A stretch of DNA of 64,000 nt from Microvelia longipes (taxonomy: Eukaryota; Arthropoda; Insecta; Hemiptera; Veliidae). The translations under genes and the position numbers were made by a program. Below are positions 52,087 to 63,250 of this stretch, piece after piece (the first letter of the stretch is position 1; each line of letters starts with the position of its first letter). The notes under the pieces are model-generated. The model was not told where the DNA came from. It saw nothing but the letters and a program-made list of their open reading frames with translations, and searched no databases. The stretch is from assembly GCA_018340805.1 (NCBI GenBank), contig JACMZG010000008.1, positions 16,081,384 to 16,145,383 of the forward strand, given 5' to 3'.

Positions 52087-52890
52087 ATGGAAAAGAGAAG
52101 ATTAATAGAAAAGGTAACAAACCCTGAAGGTTGGGTGAGCCAATTAATAATTTTAGAGAAACAGGATGGGAGTTTGAGATTGTGTTTAATCCCTAAAGAT
52201 TTAAATAAAGCTCTGAGTCGAGATTTTATTAAGATACCTAAAATATCAGAGTTAACGACAGACTTGGGTGGTAAAAAAGTGTTAACTGTTTTTGATGATC
52301 GTGAGGGGTTTTACCAAATGAAGCTTGATAGAGACTCAGCAAATATATGTACTTTCAGCACACCATTTGGATGTTATAAGTTTTTAGTGCTTCCTTTTGG
52401 AATTAAGAGCGCCCGAAAAGTTTCATAAAATGACACAGCAACTTTTTGGTCATATTAAGAACGTAAGGGTGTATATAGATGACATACTGGTGGCAACGGA
52501 GGATGAAGCGGAGCATGATAGGGCTGTTAATGAGGTATTAAGAATAGCAAGAAAAAATAACATAAAACTTAATGAAAATAAGTTACAATATAAACAAGAA
52601 AAAATAAAATACTTGGGATTTGTGTTTAGTAAAGAGGGTATTGAAATAGACTCAGAAAGAATACATGCAATTAAGAATCTGGAAATCCGAGAAATAAGAA
52701 GGAGTTACAACAGGTGATAGGAACGTTTAATTATTTACCTCCTTTCATTGACAAGCTTAGTAACTTAATTGAACCATTAAGAGAGTTACTTAAGAAAGAT
52801 GTTCCCTGGCAATGGTTGCCAAAAAATTCTGCCAAAATATTATTTGCATGTATTAAATTTCACTATGGACAGTACAACAAAGTATTTCAT
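52087..52890 (+). pseudogene. Gypsy reverse transcriptase fragment
   Basis: NPEGWVSQLIILEKQDGSLR, VFDDREGFYQMKL, FSTPFGCYKFLVLPFG, then in a second frame from 52397 VRVYIDDILVATEDEAEHDR (the YIDD catalytic site) and IKYLGFVFSKEGIEID. A third frame at 52714 gives GTFNYLPPFIDKLSNLIEPL. It ends before RNase H. Confidence 0.8.
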
Positions 52891-53516
52891 TTGTAAAGGT
52901 GCTAATATCTTCTTCAATGTTGCTAGGAATAGGATTAATTTCTATGCTTTATCTAAAACTAGCCCAATGTGATAGGACAGGATGGATTAGGGAAGTTGGT
53001 TTAAGAGATATTATAATTGATATATATGAAGCTGTGTCCTGGACGTAATTTGTTTACTTGGAAACAAATTACCATAGGTAATATTTTTTTAACTAATAAG
53101 TCTAGTTCTCAAGCTTGCTTTCTAAGCCTCTAGAGTTCCACTATAATATTATCTTGGTTTCTTTAATCAACAAACATTACTCCTGTGCATCACACACTAT
53201 TCCCTCAGAGAAGACAACACAGTTATTCTGATGAGAAGGGGAAAGGAGGGGTAGAGGGTCATAAGTCGGCATCGACATTTTTTTTGGGCCCAAAATATCA
53301 GGCTGTTCCCCTGACTCTGGAGTCGAGGGAGTCTCGAGGGCGGGTTCTTCCAGGTAGAGGATTTTTTGATAACGTCAATGCATTTAGGGAGGAAGTTGGG
53401 ATTAGATTGTCATTAAAGGGCTTTTGTCTAATGGTAGATGGAACCTGATGGAGATTTCGAAAGGGGATGTGAGATTGATAGAGAGGATTTTCTAGTCTGA
53501 ACTTTGAAAGATTGGT
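52891..53516. other. No identified gene
   Basis: The open frame 53185-53448 (+) resembles nothing I know. A protease-like scrap related to 51660-51720 lies at about 52970-53030. Confidence 0.35.
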
Positions 53517-54154
53517 TTATTGATTGATCCATAGATCTAAATTTATGGGATGGATCAAGCAGAGAAGATTTATAATGTCTTCTAATAAGCTCAGGAACTT
53601 AAAAAACCCTTCACTTTCAGGGACTATGGTTTTATTAGAAGTTTGGGGAGAAAGCTCGGATACTTTGCTTACCACTTCAACAAACTGAGGAGGTAAACTA
53701 ATTTTTTGAGAGGATAATGTATTAAGTTTTTGATAAAATTGAGGAGATAAATGATTTAAAGTTTCTTTCATATTAATAATATGGTATTGAACAAGGTTTA
53801 TCAGTTTCAGGGTTTGATGTGACTTTAGCGGCATAAGACCTCTGTGTGGGTTGACAAAGGGTTTGCTGCAGGCTATTTCACAGGCTTCTAGAATAGGTAA
53901 GAAGTGGAGAGGTGGCTATTATTTCTAAGACACTTAGACCTCTTATTGTGCCTCCACGTGAAGTGGAGTGACTTTATATCTTGAGCATTTTCTCTATGAT
54001 ATAGCTTTGACATTTTATAGACATGGAATAATGCTCCAAACCACAATTGTGACATTTTAGGGATTTGTTTGTTTACTAAATCCACATTGGTAAGACACTT
54101 ATTTATAAGATGACAGTATGTTGGGGTTATATTAGGATCCGCCATTGTTGGCAT
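53517..54154 (-). pseudogene. Unidentified minus-strand reading frame, copy A
   Basis: Two frames on - (54154-53888 and 53834-53517), probably one ancestral gene broken by a slip. The start MPTMADPNITPTYCHLINKC is followed by KMSQLWFGALFHVYKMSKLY; the second part begins MPLKSHQTLKLINLVQYHII and is Ser/Gln/Leu-rich. I cannot assign a family. Structural-protein-like genes of mobile elements or an old viral insertion are possible and neither is shown. The downstream end (FFKFLSLLEDIINLLCLIHP) exists only in this copy. Confidence 0.45.
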
Positions 54155-55735
54155 TACGTGCAGTTGCTATAAAAAATGATAGGAGGATACACTCAAAGGT
54201 TATCCTCATTCTAAAAATGTGTCAAAAAATCTTAAAATATAAAAATCTTTATTTTTGCCCCAAAATCCCCAAATATTGATAGGTTATGGGCCTAGAGCTG
54301 TTAAAATTTAAAAGTTTGTTAAGTGTTGATTATAGAAATTGGTTAATAGTGTAAAAATCAGGAGTGGTCGTTGTAATGTTGCTCTTATGAATGATTAATA
54401 TTATGTTGCTCTTAAGATGTATGCGGATATATGTTCGGTATGATATAACAACAACTATCTTTTAATCTGTTGTGTTATTTTATTAATTAATTAATTAATT
54501 CATTTAAATCATTTTCTTTATTCAAATTATAATATTATGTTATTTTATTCATTTATTATTACTTTTTCTCTGTAAATTCTGTATACATGCGTTACACAAT
54601 GATATTTCTGTATATATTATTAGGCTATGATAATTTTAATCTGTATTGACACAGTAAATCTTGTACAGGACTTACAATGGCATTACTCTGCATAGCTGTC
54701 TGACCTATCAGGCCCAGGCTGATGGATCCATAAATAGATTTTAGTAATCCTAAAATTATAAATTTGATCTAATAAAATTTTATAATTTTGACTAACCACT
54801 TTGTGGCAACTCTAAACTATTAGAATTTGCACAATTAGTGTTATTTTTTACCTCATAAATAAAGTTAGATGTTAAAATATTTAAAGCATTGCTGGACATT
54901 TTAAATCATATAAATAGTCTTAGAAGACACTTAACATTAAATTATAATACAACTTCATTCCATTTAAATCAATAATATTTTTCAATTATTTTAATAGAAA
55001 ATTACTGTAAGCTGTTTAAACATTTTATTAAATAAAGTGGTATAAATGACCTTAAAAGAAGAAGAAACAAGAAACGAGAAAAGAACCTAACAAGAGCCCT
55101 TCGAACTTGCACCAGTATAAAGAGAATTAAACATCGCTCAATAACCAACAAAAGGAAAAAAAAAATTTAAAGATAGTATTGTCAGCCATACCTTGCTGGT
55201 ATAGACAAGAAAAAAGAGAAATTAAGAAAAAGAATATTAATTAAAAGTATTAGTTGTGTAATGAGTTTAGTTATCTTCATTTATTTGTAAGATACTACAA
55301 ATTGGCGACGAGGATGGCTGATAAAAATAATGCTGTGTTGGTTCCATTGGTTACTGTTGTTGGCCAAATGTCTGAATACAAAAGTGAGTCTGATAGCTGG
55401 GACATTTATAAAGAAAGACTAGACCAGTACTTTGTAGCAAATGCTGTAGCTGAGAGTAGAAAAGTAGTGGTGTTGTTGACACTAATTGGTGAGGATGCTT
55501 ATAAAACTTTAAGGAATGTTTGTCATCCTAAACTTCCCAAAGATTTATCGTATGATGAGTTATGTGCCAAGTTGGCACATAATGAAAGACGAAGAATCAA
55601 TAGAAGAAATAGATATAAGTTGGACTGACGAATTGACTGTAAGTTGTGAGACATTTAGAGGGGGTAGTAATTCAGTAGAGATTTGTTTAGATTTAGTTAA
55701 TTCAACCTTTTATTTTATGTTATTTTATGTTTTAT
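53604..55735. repeat. Duplicated segment, copy A
   Basis: Nearly identical to 57325-59083. The order is an unidentified minus-strand reading frame, about 270 bp of AT-rich sequence, a stretch ending ...ACTACAAAT before TGGCGACGAGGAT (possible LTR end and primer-binding site), then a gypsy-like gag frame. Copy A carries about 745 extra bp (about 54497-55243) flanked by ATTAATTAA. It ends in a TTA microsatellite. Confidence 0.85.
55254..55628 (+). pseudogene. Truncated gypsy-type gag, copy A
   Basis: After TGGCGACGAGG, ATG 55314 opens MADKNNAVLVPLVTVVGQMS, then DSWDIYKERLDQYFVANAVA, LLTLIGEDAYKTLRNVCHPK and DLSYDELCAKLAHN. The W-x3-RLxxYFxAN and L-x-x-IG-x-x-x-Y-x-x-L pattern is typical of arthropod gypsy gag N-terminal domains. 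An upstream in-frame ATG at 55254 is probably not used. It stops at 55628 without zinc knuckles. Confidence 0.75.
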
Positions 55736-55849
55736 TATTATTATTATTATTATTATTTTATTTATTATTATTATATTTATTTTATTATTTTATTTTATTA
55801 TTATTTTATTTATTATTATTATTATTATTTATTATTATTATTATTATTA

Positions 55850-55888
<39 letters not shown>

Positions 55889-55890
55889 TA
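55733..55890. repeat. (TTA)n microsatellite
   Basis: About 155 bp of ATT/TTA repeats with TTTA interruptions. It lies where the gag-bearing duplicate copy A breaks off. Confidence 0.95.
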
Positions 55891-56094
55891 ACATAAAACT
55901 GTCTTTTATCGTGTTGTTGTGGTTGTTGTGGCTTATTTTAACTGATGAAGGGTGCATTGAGATGTTTGCACCATTTGAATAAACTTAGTGCATACATAAG
56001 AGCTGCTGTTAGATGGCAATGTCTTTCACTTAATTTATGTTCAAATTCTGCTTTCAAGAGGATTATCTGAAGTCTACCCCTAACTTCAGGTAAA

Positions 56095-56235
56095 ATAAAA
56101 TTATCAGTTAAAGCTGGGCTCTGTGGTGCTGTGGCAAATTATCTGAAGTCTGGACTTCATCGACGACTCTACAACTGCGAATCGATGCCCACCTCAAGAA
56201 AATAAAGTTTCACCGGGGCAAAGACTTGAAGGGCG
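56095..56235 (+). mobile_element. Possible tRNA-derived SINE fragment
   Basis: GCTCTGTGGTGCTGTGGCAA (about 56119) as an A-box-like start and GCGAATCGATGCC (about 56178) as a B-box-like element, with CATCGACGACTCTAC between. The B box has one mismatch to the consensus, and the spacing of about 57 bp is long. Confidence 0.3.
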
Positions 56236-57275
56236 TCAGTCTCAACCTTCATGATGATAATATTCCACTTTAAATAGAATTTAAACTCTTTTATTGTTTA
56301 AAATTATATATCATAATAAAACTAAGCTGAATTGATTTTTTTCTTTTTGTTCTAATTTCTGTATGACCAACACCAATTTAGGAGGTTTGTCATACAGGCC
56401 CCTAGGAAACCCTTAATCTATATTTCTGACTTACCTTAGCATTCTACATTACAGTCAGACGCATACTATAGCTCTTAAATGTGTGCCAAATAGTAACTTG
56501 GCACATATTTATTTATATAGATGTCCACCAGTGTCAAGGTAGACAGCATACAATATTTGGAAAATTTTTTTTTGATGAAAAGTGTTTCTCATGTTGCAAG
56601 TTAATATTTGACTTAAGATTTTCAACACAATTACATATTGGTGGAACTTAGCAGTTTTCTCGTTGCCAAAAGGTTTTATTAAACAGGAGTTTTCATGCAA
56701 TATTATCACAAACAGTGGCAAACTGGCCAGTGAGCACAAGGGGAACAGCCCTCCATAAACTAATATAAATCAAAGTGTGTAAAAATGAGGGGTCAGGGGT
56801 AGAGACAGCCTTCCGACTCCCACCTTTTTCCTTATAGGTGAAACGGACTTGCTTTCCATCCAGGAGAGTCCACTTGCATTAAGAGTTCATCTACTATGCT
56901 TAAAATACATATCAAAACTCATAAAATGTGAAGGAATCAATTTTTTCTTAGTAGCCCTAAGTCAATCATGAAGGAGGTTAGACAGAGTCCCTGAAGGCCC
57001 AAAAATGAAAACTCAGACCTTTTAATGTATTGAGATAGGCTATGCCCCATCTAGTGATATATCTCTATGATGGTGGGATATGTGGCGCTTCAATGCAGAT
57101 AATTAGAGGATCTGAAAGCGACAGAATTTGCTCAGGACCATATGAAGGGTGGGAGTTGGAAAACTGTCTCTTTACCAACCCCTTATTTTTACTGGCTGAT
57201 ACAATTTTAATGAAAATTGGCATAAAGTCCAAAATTGTCAACAATTTTTTCTTACAACACTGTGTTAAAATGATT
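56236..57275. other. AT-rich, no identified gene
   Basis: Short open frames on both strands without family resemblance. Confidence 0.35.
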
Positions 57276-57276
57276 A

Positions 57277-57324
<48 letters not shown>
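57276..57324. repeat. (CA)n(TA)n microsatellite at the edge of copy B
   Basis: ACACACAC... then TATATA... up to the first base of the duplicated segment. It replaces the sequence found at the same place in copy A. Confidence 0.95.
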
Positions 57325-57330
<6 letters not shown>

Positions 57331-58204
57331 TTCACTTTCAGGGACTATGGTTTTATTAGAAGTTTGGGGAGAAAGCTCGGATACTTTGCTTACCACTTCA
57401 ACAAACTGAGGAGGTAAACTAATTTTTTGAGAGGATAATGTATTAAGTTTTTGATAAAATTGAGGAGATAAATGATTTAAAGTTTCTTTCATATTAATAA
57501 TATGGTATTGAACAAGGTTTATCAGTTTCAGGGTTTGATGTGACTTTAGCGGCATAAGACCTGTGTGGGTTGACAAAGGGTTTGCTGCAGGCTATTTCAC
57601 AGGCTTCTAGAATAGGTAAGAAGTGGAGAGGTGGCTATTATTTCTAAGACACTTAGACCTCTTATTGTGCCTCCACGTGAAGTGGAGTGACTTTATATCT
57701 TGAGCATTTTCTCTATGATATAGCTTGACATTTTATAGACATGGAATAATGCTCCAAACCACAATTGTGACATTTTAGGGATTTGTTTGTTTACTAAATC
57801 CACATTGGTAAGACACTTATTTATAAGATGACAGTATGTTGGGGTTATATTAGGATCCGCCATTGTTGGCATTACGTGCAGTTGCTATAAAAAATGATAG
57901 GAGGATACACTCAAAGGTTATCCTCATTCTAAAAATGTGTCAAAAAATCTTAAAAATAAAATCTTTATTTTTGCCCCAAAATCCCCAAATATTGATAGGT
58001 TATGGGCCTAGAGCTGTTAAAATTTAAAAGTTTGTTAAGTGTTGATTATAGAAATTGGTTAATAGTGTAAAAATCAGGAGTGGTCGTTGTAATGTTGCTC
58101 TTATGAATGATTAATATTATGTTGCTCTTAAGATGTATGCGGATATATGTTCGGTATGATATAACAACAAATTGTAAAATACTATTATACTATATTTCAT
58201 AAAA

Positions 58205-58231
58205 ATATAGAATATATTGATATATAGATAT

Positions 58232-58312
<81 letters not shown>

Positions 58313-58325
58313 ATAGAGAGATATT
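58205..58325. repeat. (TA)n microsatellite
   Basis: About 95 bp of TA repeats with imperfect GATATA borders inside the insert specific to copy B. Confidence 0.95.
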
Positions 58326-58598
58326 ATATAATGATATATATATATTGATATATATATATTGATGATATTGATATATTCAAATATATTGAAATACTATATT
58401 TCAAATTGTAAAATACTAAAAAGAAGAGGTCCTATGGCTCCAAAAAAAAAAAATAAAAACAAATAAAGAGATGGTTTAAACAAACAGTGAGTAATGTCGA
58501 ACATATTAAGTTAAAGACAAAAAAATAAGAAAGAAGAAGAAGAAGAACAACAACTATCTTTTAATCTGTTGTGTTATTTTATTAATTAAAAGTATTAG

Positions 58599-58973
58599 TT
58601 GTGTAATGAGTTTAGTTATCTTCATTTATTTGTAAGATACTACAAATTGGCGACGAGGATGGCTGATAAAAATAATGCTGTGTTGGTTCCATTGGTTACC
58701 GTTGTTGGCCAAATGTCTGAATACAAAAGTGAGTCTGATAGCTGGGACATTTATAAAGAAAGACTAGACCAGTACTTTGTAGCAAATGCTGTAGCTGAGA
58801 GTAGAAAAGTAACGGTGTTGTTGACACTAATTGGTGAGGATGCGTATAAAACTTTAAGGAATGTTTGTCACCCTAAACTTCCCAAAGATTTATCGTATGA
58901 TGAGTTATGTGCCAAGTTGGCACATAATGAAAGACGAAGAATCAATAGAAGAAATAGATATAAGTTGGACTGA
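58599..58973 (+). pseudogene. Truncated gypsy-type gag, copy B
   Basis: Differs from 55254-55628 at one visible residue (KVTVLL instead of KVVVLL) and is otherwise the same, including the stop. It is preceded by the same TGGCGACGAGGAT. The sequence diverges from copy A after 59083, where the BEL/Pao leader begins. Confidence 0.75.
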
Positions 58974-59083
58974 CGAATTGACTGTAAGTTGTGAGACATT
59001 TAGAGGGGGTAGTAATTCAGTAGAGATTTGTTTAGATTTAGTTAATTCAACCTTTTATTTTATGTTATTTTATGTTTTATTAG

Positions 59084-60266
59084 TTTTATGTTAAATTGTT
59101 GTTTAGTTTTAGTTAAAAGTTAGTCTAGCGCTCTGACTAGCCCCACCCTTATGTGATAAGCGGGAATGCGCTAGAAAAAGGCCTAGTGTTTCAGTCCCTT
59201 ACCAACCTACCGCTATGAACGGCCGTATCATTTTATATTTTACTATTTGTATCATATTTATTTCATTATACCGTTTATTAAACTTACTTTGTGTTCGTTT
59301 TTATGATTATCAATACAGTCCTCACCTACCGTGCTATGTACCAAAACATTTGGACCTTCGCCGGATGATACACCGTATTTACCGTTAATTATACCGTCAT
59401 TTACCGCCATTTACACCGTTATTTACCGTTAATTATACCGTCATTTACCGCCAATTACACCGTTATTTACCGTACCTACAATTACATCGTTATTTACCGT
59501 ATCTATAATTACCGATATTTACCGTCATTTCTTAATACCGTTTGTTATACCTACAAATCAGGTATTAAAGTTTATTAAAAAATTACGTATTTACCGTAAT
59601 ATACAAATTACTCAAGTTTAACAAGAAGTTTGATGTTACATTACCGTTAAATAACAAACTGCTGAAGAACTTTACCTTGTTTGTGAACTTAGTTTATTCA
59701 TAAAAGTTACCGACAATACCTGAAATAATTACCTTAATTAAAAACCTGAAGAAAGAAGAATTAGCTACTTGCTGATTTGTATGCTGAAGGATAAGTTTAA
59801 AACCAATTATTTTATTATATTTTATAATAATAATTTACCTCCATGTACCAAGAATTTTGAGCTTGTTAATAAGTTGGTACTTTATATGATTGGTACCTAA
59901 TATAATTTGGCTGGGTTTTTCGTTAGGAGAAGGTAAAGTAGGTGCTGTAGAGTCTATTGGGACCTATCCTACCTCTTTCCCCTGACTCTCCCCCTCTTCC
60001 CCCTGCGTGGCATAATACAACGAGTTCTTTCATGCTCGCTATCGGCCCGTTTGTTCTTGCTTACTGATATCGCACTTTCTAAGAATCAGTTTATTCATTC
60101 TATTTCTTTCATTTTAACTTATCTAATAAAACTATTATTTATGTCCTTATAGATTATCTTTCTTTATCTTTCTTTACTAAAACTTTTAACCGTTTTAAAG
60201 TTTAATTTTGTTCTATTTAAAAATTGTTAACTTTTATGTTTTTGATAAAGGCATTATAATTTTAAA
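59084..60266 (+). other. Leader (possible LTR) of the BEL/Pao element, with 44-bp tandem repeats
   Basis: It is rich in ACCGTTATTTACC phrases. A 44-bp unit occurs at 59381-59424 and 59425-59468, with further degenerate units to about 59560. TGTTAAATTG at about 59089 could be the LTR start, but the partner LTR lies outside the window and I could not fix a primer-binding site. Confidence 0.45.
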
Positions 60267-61730
60267 ATGCCGAAAAACTCAAAGCCTTCCCCTAAAACCC
60301 CTAAACCACCAATTCCAATGGAACCTAATCAAAATCCAGAAACCGTATTATTACTTAAAAAGAAAAACCTGGAAAAAACCAATAATAAAATGGTAACATT
60401 TATTGAAAATTATGATGTGTCGTTGAAATCTCAGTTACCTTCACGACTACAAAACTATCAACCTCTCTTGACAGAATATAAAAATATTTTAGAAGAGCTA
60501 GAACTTTTAAATACAAATTTTACCTTTGATGAAGACTTCGATGAGGTCGAATCGACTTATTTTAAAAATATTGGAAAGTTAAACGATCTATTAAAAGACA
60601 ATACGAGTGATGTTAAACCAGATACTCACCGTGATAATGCATTTAATATTAAATTACCTCCAATATCGTTACCTCGTTTTAACGGCGATCCGAAATATTG
60701 GGTTACTTTTCGAGACAATTTTCAATCGCTTATTCATGATAAAACGAATATACCGTACGCTCAAAAGCTACACTATTTAAAATCCTGTTTAAGTCAGGGA
60801 GCGCTTGATTTAATTAACAATTTAAAAATTACTGATGATAATTATTTGATTGCTTGTTGCTTAAAACCCGTTATTCTAATTTACGAATTATATCTCAAAG
60901 CCACGTTAAAGCGTTGCTCGAGTTACCGAAAATTAAAAATAATTCATTCAAAGAACTTAACGAACTGTTTACGAATTTTAAGAATGTTGAAGCATTAAGA
61001 GCTTTAGATAAAGAAGTCGACTCATCTGATTTTTTACTTGTACCAATATTATGTTCTAAATTAGATATTAACTCTTAAAAAATGGGAAGAATCGCTTTCT
61101 CCGGAGGATAATTCCCCAAAATTACTAACGTTAAAATCGTTTATTCTTAAACAACTTGCAATTTTACAAATTTCTAAAGATAGTTCTTCTTCCACAAACA
61201 ACGATAAAAGCAGTAATTCAAAATTTGATAAAAATAATTTTAACCCAATAAAACTTCTAATTACCAAAATAAAAATTATAAAAACCAACCTTATAACCAA
61301 CCGTCTACCCTAGTGTATAGTTCCTCACCGAAAGGAACCAGTCATACTTATTTTGACAAAAATAATAAATCTTTTAAAGACAATTCACCTAAATGTCTAG
61401 TATGCAAAGATTTTCACCGACTGTATATTTGCCCTTTAATCAAATGACACCTCGAGAACGATTAGCTAAAACAGAGAGTTTAAACATTTGTAAAGTGTGT
61501 TTAAATAATAACCATGACACAGCTAATTGTAGAACGACCACTAATTGTAAAGTTTGCAACAAACGACATTCTACTCTTCTCCACATCGATGGATATAGTA
61601 GTGGAAGTAAGGCTGTTACTGGAGCAGTAAATATGAGTGGATGTAGTCAAACTTCTGAACCTAATTCAGCTATGACTAGCAAAACGCTTCTAGCCACTGC
61701 AGTTGTAGAGGTTCAAATAAGTTTGGAGAA
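60267..61730 (+). pseudogene. BEL/Pao gag with zinc knuckles
   Basis: ATG 60267, Lys/Pro-rich start, then NIKLPPISLPRFNGDPKYWV and FRDNFQSLIHDKTNIPYAQK, the Pao gag core. A frame slip comes near 60845 (continues LLELPKIKNNSFKELNELF). Two knuckles follow at 61480-61580: CKVCLNNNHDTANC and CKVCNKRHSTLLH. At least three frame changes. Confidence 0.85.
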
Positions 61731-61734
61731 TCAG

Positions 61735-61943
61735 TACTCATTAGAGCTATGATTGATACTGGAGCTGAAAATTCATTCGCTTCAGAGCATTTAACTCAAA
61801 TATTAAATTTAGAAAAACTTAAGATAAAACCATTATCAATTGTTGGAATAACCCAAAATACTGCTGTTATTTCTAATTATGTATCTGTTGTCATAAAATC
61901 AACTTGTACTGACTACAAAGTACCTTTAAATCTACTTGTCTAG
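61735..61943 (+). pseudogene. BEL/Pao aspartic protease
   Basis: MIDTGAENSFASEHLTQIL keeps the D-T-G-A active site, followed by LSIVGITQNTAVISNYV. It is the N-terminal part of the protease; the frame stops at 61943 and continues in another frame (DVLLGA-like LFLLGAEVAFEII at about 62050). Confidence 0.8.
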
Positions 61944-62239
61944 AAAAATCATAGACAAACTACCCAATGTAAAATTGATACATCTAATTGGAACTTACCT
62001 GATAATATTGCTTTAGCAGACCCAATGTTTTATTGCCCTAGTAGAGTTGACCTTTTGTTGGGAGCTGAAGTAGCTTTTGAAATAATTAAAGATGGCGTTT
62101 GTAAATTAAGCCCATCCTTACCTACCATAAGAAATTCCTCTCTTGGTTGCAAAAGTATGTACCTCATTTAGCTGGTGACTTACCTGATTTAACCATGAGT
62201 TGTATAAATATTGATTGCCATGAAAATAATTAGAAAATC

Positions 62240-63250
62240 TTATCACTAAATTTTGGGAAATAGAAGACCTTTCTAAATCTAAAACACTGTCTAAAGAACA
62301 AAGACAGGTTGAAGAATATTATTCAGATACCACTACCAGAGATTCTTCTGGTAGGTACATTGTTAAATTACCCTTTAAAGGAAATCCTTCTGATCTTGGC
62401 GAATCTTACAATTTTGCTTTGAAAAGATTGAACAGTTTACAACGTAAATTTAAAATTAATCCAGATATTCACGACCAGTATAATAGCTTTATAGAAGAGT
62501 ATGTAGCCCTCGGTCACATGGAAGAACTCTCTACAGAAGAAATAGATAAAGTTATGGCTGAACCTCATTACTTTATTCTCATAGGGAAGTGATAAGAGAA
62601 GGAAGCCTAACTACCAAAATTCGAGTGGTGTTTAACATCTATGCCTACGTCATCAGGAGTTTCCTTGAATGACATTTTAGAAGTTGGGCCACCGACAGAA
62701 GGACATTTTTAATATTATACTAAGGTTTAGATCACGTCGATATGCCCTTGTTGCGGACGTAGAGAAATGTTCAGACAAGTATTAGTTTATAAACCTCATA
62801 CCAACTTCCAACTAATTCTTTGGAAAAAACCAGATGGAAAATTAGTTGTATACCGTCTATTAACTCTTACTTATGCACATCTCCGGCTCCTTACTTGAGT
62901 CAGAGAAGTTTGAACCAATTAGCTTATGAAAAAAGATAACTTTCCGTTAGCTAGTGCCTGTGCTCTAGAGGATTTCTACGTCGACGATTTGCTTGTGTCT
63001 GCCGATGACCTTGAAACCCTTTATAATTTACATCTCAACTTTCTGAAATGATGCACAATGGTGGCATGAATTTGCGGAAATGGGGATCTAATAATAAAGA
63101 ATTTATTGATTCTTTAGCCAAGAATGAACCTGATATTGAATGTTTTACCTTAGATTTATCTAAAGATACAGGAATTAAAACACTTGGGTTAACTGGATGC
63201 CCAATGAAGATGTTTTTGTGTATAAAGTTAACATCGAAATTAAAGAAAAC
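62240..63250 (+). pseudogene. BEL/Pao reverse transcriptase
   Basis: FWEIEDLSKSKTLSKEQRQV, GRYIVKLPFKGNPSDLGES, FIEEYVALGHMEELSTEEID, SSGVSLNDILEVGPP, EKCSDKY-type region, and FYVDDLLVSADDLETLYNLH (about 62978), with YVDD as catalytic centre, then MHNGGMNLRKWGSNNKEFID. It is spread over several frames. Confidence 0.85.

Larger units (their letters stand above)
50735..52890 (+). mobile_element. Second Ty3/gypsy element, decayed internal region
   Basis: Gag, protease and part of RT follow one another on + with several frameshifts. No LTR pair was identified, and RNase H and integrase are missing. A second protease-like scrap (GWIREVGLRDIIIDIY) at about 52975 shows rearrangement. Confidence 0.8.
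57325..59083. repeat. Duplicated segment, copy B
   Basis: It matches 53604-55735 with few substitutions. It lacks the 745-bp insert of copy A. It carries about 375 bp of its own (about 58171-58545, including a long TA run) flanked by AACAACAA. Minus-strand frame 57576-57274 and gag frame 58599-58973 are the counterparts of those in copy A. Confidence 0.85.

Noticed and set aside
53185..53448. 87-codon frame on the plus strand
   Set aside because: No family resemblance and surrounded by retroelement debris.
55556..55582. Palindrome TTATGTGCCAA-G-TTGGCACATAA as a regulatory site
   Set aside because: It lies inside the gag frame in both copies and may be a coding coincidence; similar words at 56475 are imperfect.
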